This document shows positions 38,840 to 50,800 of a DNA stretch of 64,000 nucleotides, piece by piece (position 1 is the stretch's first letter; every line of letters begins with the position of its first letter). The position numbers and the translations under genes were made by a program. The notes beneath the pieces were generated by a model, which was given only the letters and a program-made list of their open reading frames with translations, was not told the DNA's origin and searched no databases. Origin of the DNA: Trichoplax adhaerens (Eukaryota; Placozoa; Uniplacotomia; Trichoplacea; Trichoplacidae); assembly GCF_000150275.1 (NCBI RefSeq), contig NW_002060944.1:4661080-4725079 (forward strand), read 5' to 3'.

Positions 38840-41800
38840 TTAGACAACAAGATTCAAACCATTGGAATTGGTTGAATTAGTCTTATCTACTTGCTGTATT
38901 GATCGACGATATTTAGCTCGGGCATTCTGAAACCAAACTTGTAATACACGCTTGTTTAATCCTGTCTTTATTGATAATTGCTTTAGATCTTTACTATCTG
39001 GGTTATGATTAAGAGCAAAATAAGTTTTCATAGTTCGTAACTGAGGTTGTTTAAATGATGTTCTTATACGTTTCGATCTCCCATGTTCATCAGTAATGTC
39101 ATCTAATACCATTTTACCGAAATCGTCGTCGTCCTTGTCGTGGCCTGATTAAATGAATAATATATATATATATATCATGAGTTATATTGAATTCGTTAAA
39201 GATCATAATTATTGTGCCGTCGCAATTGAGAAACATAAGTATTGGGCAGATTTTCCTATTACTTATCTTGTTTAGTGCATTTAGTTTAGATTTAACGCGT
39301 TTATCAGCATACGGCATGAAATTGATGATATAAATGACTAGTTAAATTACTAATGACTTTTAAACGTAGACAAGTATTGAAATTATTAGAATAGTATTAA
39401 TTTATGTGATAAATAAGATATCAAACTATTAGTACTCGTAAATCTAAAATTAGAGGGAAATATTACTACTATGCCATGTTTTTAAACTGAGATAATAGCG
39501 TTTACTAGTATTATTTACTCAAGTGATTATTATAAATACCATAATTAATCTATACTAATAATTAAATATCTTTAATTTCGTAAGAGAGTGCTGAGCTTAT
39601 TATTGTTTTATCAAGCTAAAAATACTATATAAATCTGAATAATTGGCTAGTATAATATTACTATAACAATTATACTCTTTATACGCGCTGAAATACTATT
39701 CACTATTAGTTATAGTATGTATTCATTGCTCTAATACTTACGGTAATCTAATGATTAGTATTGAACACCGATAAGTACTTAAACTTTGCAAATTATTTAT
39801 TCATTCAATTAATTTACAAAGCTAAATATTACTACGTAGTCTTACACGAAAATTTAGTAAATGTGATACTAGTACGGTATGATGCTTCTGAACTGAACTG
39901 GTAAGTGTCTGATATATTAATTAATTTAATACTATTAAAGCTATACAGTAATTATCTATACTAAGAATTAACTTTTATTTTATTTTTAAGAAATTACAAA
40001 ATTTATTAATATTTCATCCAAATTAAAATACCAATATAAATTCAGGGAATCTGCTAGTACCGCATCGTTTTGGTTCTAAAGACTACATACATGCTAATAT
40101 GTTCGCTAATATTCATTACAAAAATTATCATTTGGAGCTATTTTGTACAGAAGGAAATAACTTATTTAGTACATTGTAGAAATTTCAGTAGTCCAACTTT
40201 GTGGCTGATACATGCACTGTATACAAGCATATTATCTCGCTACATTTTATCGGTTATACGGTTTTACTATGACAGTTAACAAAGTATGCTATGTAAGAAT
40301 AGTTTCAAGATAGGCAGCGCTATTCTCAGCTCTTGCCCACTCAACCGACAATATCTTACCTTTTCCGTTGATGCTTGGATTACTATTTATATGATGGTTA
40401 CCATAATCAGGACTTGAATTAGAGCTATCATGATTTTCTCCTGAATTATCTTTATTAGAATGATGTGAGTGCCGATGATCGCTAGTAATAGATTGAAAAT
40501 GCTCTTTGCAATATAATTTGCATCCTCTCATTGCAAATTCTTCGCCTGTTTTTAACAATCTATTACATGTGTGGCAAATAAAGCAAGAACAATGATAAGC
40601 ATACTCTCTTGCTTTCATAACATGTTCTTTAGGTGATATACCAGAATTACAAGTTGGACATTTGATGCTACCAAAACGGCTATAACGACCATCATTTCAG
40701 GTGATGAAGAGCCAGGTTGTAGGATTGATCAAAGGCAGATCATATATATAATAAGAGGATACATTGATTAATATATTGATCAGGAATTATAGTTTCAGCG
40801 AAGATCAATATGATCACATTAGAGCCAGGTATGGAAATAGAAATCAATTTTAATAGAGTATTATATAATTTATTAAATATGCATTCATAAAGTCTTTAAA
40901 GCAATGAAAAAAAGGGATCTAAATTAGCTAATTTATTGGTTTTAATAAATCAGAACTGGAATTAGTTATGTAAAATAAAACTAGTATATATTATTTTAGC
41001 TGCTCAAAAATTTTATGTTTGTAAAGTGGTCCTAAGTTCTATTTAATAGTCTCATTATAGTCCGTAAATTTAAACTATAGCTATAACTTTTGTTAGGTTT
41101 AGATCTCTGGTATGACATAGAATACTTTTACCTGTAGATATTGATAGTTTATGTTATGAGTATAGATATTTTAGAGCTATAATACCATCTCTAAAACATA
41201 CTTTCGATACACGAACATCAACTCAATCGTATGAATTTGTATATAGCCGCAAAAGAATGATCAAGTAATATAGGAGTCTCCACATGTCTGAATATAACCT
41301 ATAAAATTTCGCTACATAATTGGCTGTTCTACAACTATCCATGAATTCTTTAGTGAATCTGTAATATGGGAATTGTTTATACGTAAAGTATCAATCTCTA
41401 AATTTTATAATACAAAAGGTGCCTATATAACAAGAAAAAACATTGTCTCCTTTTGACTTTGGACCTTCAAAGCAAAAGCTAACGGTACGAAAACACAGTT
41501 ATCTTGTTATTGTTGTCATATGGTTGTGGAAAGAAATCTATAGGATCGATTTCAGTGTTATTCATTATCATTTTAAGTATACAGAAAAACTGGAATAGAA
41601 GAACAAAGAGGAATTGTAGTTATTTTGAGAAAGGATTCCTTTATCTCTGAGCTACTAGTTAAGGGTCCAACAGCTAATATCTACCATAACAGTAACAGGA
41701 TGACGGATTCGATGGCATGGTATTAGTGTCTTAAAGTTTTTGCGGTAATGATTAAATATAGCTGAATCTATTAGTCAAGAGAATAAGTAATAGATGGCAT

Positions 41801-44800
41801 GGTTGAAGTCTATCCGAGGTTAATATCAATTATTGGTCTGTAAATGGCGAAAATCAAAGAACTAAGTAGACAACATTATTAAAATAAAATCTGAATTAAC
41901 TTAGCATGATAGATCATGACGTCAAGATATTATTGCTGTTATTAAGCTATTAAGCTATAAATTATACTTATAAGACCAATTCTAGATACAACTTTAAGCT
42001 ACAACATGTTTTACAAGCTAAACTCAAAGTTTTAATCAATGTCTACAGTTGCTATTGTCAATAAAATATTAATCATTGTCGAATGTCGATAAAGTTATTT
42101 ACAAAAAAATTTGATGAGTCTTAGACAATCTATATACCTAGCTCAAATCCTCATAAATTTAGATATCTTCACTAGACAGTTTGTATCTAATACTTGGCAG
42201 TCACACTCATTTAAGGATGAGAATATTTAGGAAAATGGCGAGGGAAGAACTAGAATATACGCGTACGTAGAAACAACCTGCTTTCAGTATTTCTACTGAT
42301 CTGACTTGCTACCTCATCAAACTGCTATGATAAGCCCATAGGCTGTTGTACAAAAATGGATAAGACTATAGTATATTATTCATAATCTACATGAACTATC
42401 AATAAATCAGTAATTTTGCTACGTTGATTACCTAGATCGTTTAGTAAAGGGAAAAATATTACGAAAATTCAACATCAATGAATTAGAGTGGATTCTGTAG
42501 CTACCGAGTTGAAAACGGAAATTGAATTTGGGATCAAACAAAACAATAGATGTCATCTACAGAACTCTATTTGAGATCTAAACATCATGGGATATGGAAA
42601 AATTAAACTGTTTTAGACTATGAGAGTTAGTGATAGCAAAATACCGAAATAAACTGTTAGTAAATATCTGGATAGCACGATGGTATAAATTTCATTTAAA
42701 AAATCCATAAAAGTGTGAGCAGAAAGTAATTAGAGTGTCCATATAGAATACTTTTACACGGTCGATTGAATGCAGAAAAACATTTTGATGAAACTAGTTC
42801 TTAAACTCGACTATTCATCTGTCGCTGATCTCTCTATTAAATTAGGAAGTTAACTTATCTATCACATGTTTTTATGAATTACTGGACAGTATTGTTATTT
42901 AACATAGAATTTTTATAAACGAAGACATATATAAGAACTGATAGATAATGTGTTACATGGAAGCTATTTCTTCCTCGGTATATACATTTATCTACCATAT
43001 TTTTTCGTGAATTATTGGACAGTATTGTTATTTAACGTAGAATTATTATGAACTAAGATTTATAAAGGAAGAACTGATGAACAATGTTTTACATGGATGC
43101 TGTTTCTTTCTTGGTAGATATATTTATCTATCGTATTTTTCGTGAATTAATGGACCGTGTTGTTATTTAAGGGAGAATTTTTATAAACTAAGACTTATAA
43201 AGTAAAACCGATAGTCAATGTGTTACATGGAAGCTATTTCTCTCTCAGTAGATATATTCATCTATCATATTTTTTTATATATTACTGGATAGTATTATTA
43301 TTTAACGTAGAATTCTTATAAACTAAGACTTATAAAGGAAGAAGTGATAGACAATATCTTGTATGGAAACTATTTCTTTCTCGCTAGATACTTTTATCTA
43401 TCATATTTTCATGAATTACTGGACAGTAATGTTATTTAACGTAAAATTATTATAAACTAAGATTCATAAAGGAAGAAGTGGTCGATAATGTGTTAAATGG
43501 AACTCTTTCTAACTGAAATTGTAAAATATAACACCAATCAATAAAATAATTTATATTTCCCTATAAAAATAGGACAGTATATTTATCTATCGTTAAGTAT
43601 CTTCATTATTTTTGAGCAATATTACTTTTTAACCTCAAATTTTAGAGGTAAAGAAGAGTAAAAGTAAGAATAGATGGGTACGGTAATGTATATTATAAGA
43701 ATAAAAATTTGTTAGATTAAAAATACAGACTATAATATCAATTGATATAACGATTGTTTTTCCTCTTTTATAAATGCATATGTTTATCTATCACTAAATT
43801 TCGCCTGTAATAAGGAGGCAATATCAATTTTAATCTAGAATTATTATGAAATTAGAGTGATAAAATAAGGACTGATCGAAAATATATAAAATCATAGCCT
43901 AAATACCACAAACTATAACATCAAGAGCTATTTCCTCAGACAAGAAATCGTATATAACTAATACAATTTCTCGTATTCTATACAAATGTTGTATGAGATT
44001 TAAGAAGATCGCTGTTCAAAGTTGTAAATTTAAATAAAATTATTCAATGGTGTCTAGGAATGAAATCAGTATTTCTTCTATTGCTTTTTGAGAGGGATTT
44101 ACATGTTCTCTGTCTATATCAAAACAATCTATCCTTCTATTGCAAGATTACTTTCTATTTTGATTAAACTGAATTGAGCATTCATACGAAAGAAAGAAAG
44201 AAATTCCCTTATGACGAAATTAGATGATGTATTTGCAATTGAAAGAAAAGGAACATGTATTGTAACAGTGGATTGGATGTATTGAAAGATTAATATGGAT
44301 AGATAATGGACAAGAAAGTTAATCGACTACTTGACAAAATGACATGTAAAAAATAAAAAGTTTTCAATGGGCATTCAAAGAATAAAACGGCAGACAGGAT
44401 GGAAATTGAAAAAATAATAAGAGGGGAGACTCTGATAAAATACTTTAAAAGACAAAAAAAGTATAGGAAATCAATTTAATAGCAGTTGTGACATTGATTA
44501 GCTATGTCTACGTTATGAGTATTGCCATGATTACAATTACTTAGACACCTACTTGAAATAATCGGTCCTACAAAAGATGTTGCCTTGCTTAACATAGCAA
44601 CTTTGATCTTTATCTAATGGTTCATTGCAGTCATAGCATCGCAAACATTGTATGTGCCATTTTTTGTCGGTTTTTTGAATACCCAGATATTCTTGATCCA
44701 TGATACTACGACCACAGCCAGCACAGTATTCATTAAGTCTTCCCAGTGGATGACGATGATGATGAGCATGAGTTGTTAGTTCATTAAGCAACTATTAATA

Positions 44801-47800
44801 TCATAACAGAGGGAAGAGAAGGTAGATAGAATTAGTAATTTATTTATCGTACTAAATTGAACGTATTTATACAGTAGTTTACGATTAATAATCTATTCGC
44901 TATATTGACGGCATCATGAAGATCGTTAGTATCATCCTATGTCATATTACTTGAATGTAGGATTTAGATGTTTGAGAAATAGCAAGAGAATGGAGAAAAT
45001 ATGGTTTGATAGTTATACTATTAGTTAAAATAATATTCGATAAATTGATTACAGAATTTGTTGTTGGGAGTTGAATGATATTGAGGGAACATGATGACTA
45101 GATCTTGATCGCTATCATAGCTAATATCAGGTGATAAGGTTAATCCAGAATTTATATTTTATAATATAAATTGATTATCCTTGAAAGGCTCAATATAGAA
45201 TTTTATGGTTGGTAAACATTAATTGATATTCTGGAAGCTTGATACGGAAATTCTGTTGCTTGTAAACTAAAATGATTATTTTTGAAAAGCTCAATATCGA
45301 TATTTTTATACCTAGCAGTACAGATCCATTATCGTTTGTGTATCTCGAGGCTATAACATAACTAGTGAAATGAAGATATTCAAAACCGATGCGATCAATT
45401 TTAGAATAAACATCATCATTACGATTGGAAAGTAATTCATGTTATGCCCTTTATCAAGCGATATTTATAGTTAGTAGAATAGATAGGATCGTTTTAGCGT
45501 TCGATATCGGAGAAATTGCCCTGGTAATACCTATCTATACCTTCCGAATTACGACTAGTGATTAGCATTTACCGTTCAAAAATTTGACGTTAACAACAAT
45601 ATAATTAGACTAATGCTGTTATAATCAGATTGATGTCATTTTATTACCATGGCTATATCATTCAGTTGCGTCGTTTAAGTTGTCTAATATGCTATAACTG
45701 AGATGATCATCAAACAATTAAATGTGATTTTTGAAAGGGATTGTATCCAATAATTAAAGGAAATGTCATCATTTTTTTTCTACTTTTATACAAAATCAAT
45801 TCATTCTTTGATATTTGATGACTTGTAAATCGCTAGAGTATAAAATCGCCCATCAACATAACAATTTTTAATTTCGATTATGGATATATTATCATTTTAT
45901 AGAGACAATATCTGTAAAAAGCAAGATACAAATATGTTGAAAAGTATCGAATGAATCTTTCAACATTTTCTCTTCAAATTCTCGACAGAACATGGACTAT
46001 TTTCACGTTGGTTAGGATAGAGATATTCAAATCAATACCTTTAGTATTGTAATAAAATAGTTTAGCTATCCAGATGAAAAGATGTAAAACAGCTGCTACG
46101 GATTAACAAAAAATTTTAAAATACTCTCAAGTATTGAAATGGAAAGTAATGGATTTGATTGACTATTTTGATTGTTATTGATGACAATTGATTAAATAAT
46201 AACATATGGAATCCACTGTCAGGATTAAATTAAAAATTGTACAATATCGTTGCTAGAACTAACACTTGGCCAACTTACTGAATAGCCTAGCAAATTGAGG
46301 CTACTGTTGCCATGATTGAATTAAGATGAATTTACTTAAAATGGCTTAAAGTAGAGCTACTATCCATCTATTGTTTAACCTACTTCCTTACCGAATAATG
46401 ATGTTCGTAATGACTACAAGATGATTACTGCTAGGGTTAATTTATTAAGTAGGAAAGAAGGGAGTCATGGCCATGTTATGATGAGAGCAATGGAGTGTAG
46501 AAAATCAATTTCCCTCTGCACTTTAGTTTGTTGATTACGATAGTAGACAAGGACAAAACTTTTGTCTTAAGAGGACCATTACATTAAGTGAGGGTCTTTC
46601 TTATTTCAAGGATTGGTATTAAGAATAGGAGTAATAATAAGTTATTTTGATATCTAGGGGAAAGTATTTTAAACTTGAATCATTTTACTTGCGGCGAGAT
46701 TGATTTAATATCAAGCAGATCATCAGCTGCAGATGAGTCAAAAATAACTGATGTTTACCATTGAATGAACAAAAACGTTCACTTCTAAGTTCAATTTCCC
46801 GAATCGTAAAATGAAAAATAATCATTCTATCCTGAGAACTATTATGATCGATGGATCATTATTGCTGAATTGACATAAAAAAAAAAAATACGCTAACAAC
46901 TACTGTAAGTTTAATTTCATGATGAGTAGAAAGAAAAGTAACCATTCTATCCTGAGAACTATTGCGATTGACAAATATTTATTGCTAAGTTGGCATGAAC
47001 AAAGAAGTACGCTTACTTATATGCTCAATTTCCGAATTAGTAAAAGGAAAAGTAATCATTCTATCCTGAGAATTATTGCGATTGTAGAATATTTATTGCT
47101 CAATTGCCATGGATTACATATCAAGAATAGCAGTTACACTTTCTTCTAAGCTTGATTTTCTGATCAGTAGAAGGAAAAGTAATGCTATCTGGACGATTGT
47201 AATAGAATAAGAGAACTATTGTGATCGATGTGAATTTATTTCTCAATTAGCATGGATTGCACGTTAAGAAGGGCAGGAATAGGTACATCTACAAATATCT
47301 AATATCCTAACAAGTCGACAACTGGTGAAACTGCAGGTTGCTGCAATCACCTTCGTTTTCACTGTCCATCAAATGATTCTGATAGTTTCAATTAAGTTAA
47401 CAATTTTACAATCAGGGAAAATGATTATACAAGCATTCGATGGGAAAAATCATCAAAATAAGCTTCATCGTGATATTACAATGGTCCATAGGAAGAAAAC
47501 AAAACGTCAATTTAACTTCCACTATTTTCCAAAATGCAGAGGATATTGTCAATATTACCGTGAACGATATTGACTTTTGCCTCCTTAAATACATCGTTAA
47601 AGATGAGTCATTTTTAGTGCTATTTTTATTCTGAATGGAATATCAAGGTTTAGGGCAACAAATAATATGTTTAATCAATGACTACTGAATAGGAATAAAA
47701 ATATTCTGTCTGAAATTAACCTTGAAATCAATATTCAGTCAATTTCTTCTGCTATTAAAAGAATATTGTCAATATCATCGCGGAAAATATTGACCTTTGA

Positions 47801-50800
47801 ATCCTTTGAAATGATCTATTGACTGCTATGAGTCGATCATCAAGCATTTCCGAATGTGTATCAAGATTTATGGCGGAAGAAATACAAGTTCAACCACTAT
47901 TGAAGTCAGAGAGTATAGGACTCAGTATTAAGGAAGAAATAAATCATTCAAAACACGGTGATTAATCTATCCAAATAAGAAAAAAGGATTGATACTATCA
48001 TGATAGATATTTCATATCGCTCAAGATGGTCGCTTTACCGCTATGAATCCGTTAGTAATATGGTTACGGGATGGAAAAATATAAGTTGTACTACTATTGA
48101 AATCAGAGGCCAAATATTAGGGTAAAAATGAAACATTTGAAGGCAATGAATAAAATATCGAAATCAAGTGTATTGTCAATATTATTATGAAAGATGTTGA
48201 CCTTTGCCGCCTTTAGAGATGATCAATTTGCTACTCTCAAGCCAGTCAATTGCTAATCTCTGTAAGGATATCAATATTTATTGTAGAAAAAATAACTACA
48301 TGAGTTCAACGAATTTGTTAAAGTATTTGCAGAGAATAAGACCTACATTATCCTACGCGCTATTGATCATTGCTCTAGCTCTCAATTTGTTGTTAATATT
48401 CCTTAATAACAAGAATATATTATCGAAATTGGGGTAATTTTCCAGTCCTATGACGACTAAAACACGGTATCAAAGCTAGGATAAAAGTCCATTCAAGTTC
48501 TACTATTATTTTGAGTTATAGTAGTCATGATTGCCGCTCGTTGTCCATATTGTTAAATAAGCATCAAAATTTAGAGAAGAAAAATGTCCATTTGTGTCCT
48601 CCTAGTACTAAAATTGGAGGGTATATTCTTAAAATTAAGGTAAACATCTATTCTATAGTGGTTCTACTGCTTTTAGCAATGGAAGGTATATTATCGAAAT
48701 GAGGGTAAACGTCCATTCTAGTTCAACTGCTACTAAAATTCAAGGATCAATTCTCAAAATTAGGCTAAACGTCTATTCTAGTCCTACTGCTATTAAAATT
48801 GGACGGTATATTGTGAATTGAAAAGAATATCGTCAGCAATAGCCCTAAAGAAGATATCGACTTCAGCCGGCTTGACTACGCTGCTGAATATCATGCAATG
48901 AAAGCTCATGACCAGTTGTAAACATCTCTAAATCATTATGAAAATTGAGGATGGAAAAACATCTATTCAAGTAGTATTGTTATTGAATAATTGGAGGTTA
49001 TATTGTCAATATTATCGTAAACGCTATCTTCGCTTTGATGATTCAACGGACTTTAAGAAGATCAGTATTCGTTATTTATCAGTTCATGGTTATTATTCGA
49101 CATCGAAATTGACTCGCAAAGCTAATTTAAACTAGCAAAGTTTGACAAGGCAGTAGAAGCAGCCTATTGAGACTTGATTTCTATCTTTCAAATGGCTTCC
49201 TATACTTTTATCCATCTTTTTCAGCGCAGACTATTCCATCTGTTGGAAGATTCTTATCTCCTCTTCATATTCGAGTACAATAATAGCAATCAACAAACTG
49301 TAGGGGATATTGACTACTATTAGTCTAAATAGTAAACATTAAGCCCCCTGTCATAGGCTTTTCACCGATCCTATTGAATCCACTGTTAGCGAATGCTAAC
49401 TTTAAATCCTACTCTTGAATAGCTTCGATGTAATCGGCAATGTATTAAGAACGAGTTTAGCTTAGCTAGCAACAGCTACGAAGCTAAGCAATTTTCCTTC
49501 TGGTATGATTTCGTCATGGATTTCCAGATCTAGTAGTCCATGATGTACAAGTCTATACTTGCATTAACGAGTTCAACTAACTAGCAATAGCAAACCAAGT
49601 ACGCCATTATCCTTGTTATGATAATTTATTCTACTTTCCAAGTCACTATGGTTTCATTACGGACTTCTAGATCTAGAAGTCTATAATCTGCAAGCCGGTG
49701 GTTCCATGGACGAGTTCAACTAACTAGCAGTAACATACGAAGTTACGCGATTATCCTTCTGTTATGATGAGTAAATCTACTTTCAATGTCATCTATGTTC
49801 TATTAATGAGTTCAACGAACTAGCAATAACTTACTAAGTTATGCGATTATCCCTCTAATATGATGAATTTTTTTATTCTCTATGTCATCAATGTTCACAA
49901 TTATTATAAATTCCTAGATCTAGAAGTCTATGAGTCCATTGACAAGTCTAACGAATGAGCAATAATATACAAAGTTACGCGATTATCCTTCTGTCATAAT
50001 GAGTTATTTCAATTTCCATATCATCTATCTTCAACTTTATAATTAAAAAATTAAGAATAGAAAAGGGATAAGAAAATGTATCTTACAGTCTACTATCGTA
50101 CAATGTCGTAACCTGAGATGACACAATATCATGTCCTATTTTCGAATAACATTAGTGTGTCTTGCTAGTCTCTTCCACTTCGATAATTTTATTAATGAGA
50201 ATGGAATAGAGAGGGTTAGGGGATTAAGTAGTCGTTACAAGTCATTGCATATTTGGAAAAGAGAAGGAAAATACTATAGAAATGAGTTGATGATTCTTGC
50301 CACAAGAAAACATGAGACGGCATTATAGCAAACTTAGGTAGAAGTCATGATGGGGGGCGTATTGATTTTTACAACTAGAATTCCCTTGACAATTTTTTAA
50401 TTATTTTTGGGGTAAATACCTCCACTTGATATCGATTGTCAACTCGACGGCATGAATACAAGCTTTGATGCATTAATATCGATAGATGTATCTATTTCTA
50501 CCATTGGAGTAGTATTTCCATTTAATTTCCCATCTTTGGTCAGTGATGAAAATGATTGCTATGGAAATATCAACGGAACGAATGATAACTGTATCTAGTT
50601 TTATAGCTACAACAGTTGCATTTAATTTTTCATCTTTGTTCAAGGATTGAGTAATGCAATTTACTTGCAGCCAACTGTAAAGTCGACAGCATTGATGACT
50701 AACTTGGAGACACAAATTATGATAGCTACATCGAGTTGTATAGCTAGAATAGTTCAATTCTTTCATTAAGAATTGAGTACTACAACGTAGATTGATCTAT

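Noticed and set aside
39114-39317. Arg-rich reading (RPRQGRRRR) next to the LHX homeodomain exon, resembling the GRPRKRK stretch of vertebrate LHX2
   Set aside because: It is in the wrong frame for the homeodomain and meets a stop. The in-frame reading of the same bases is HDKDDDDFGK, which joins correctly to exon 3.
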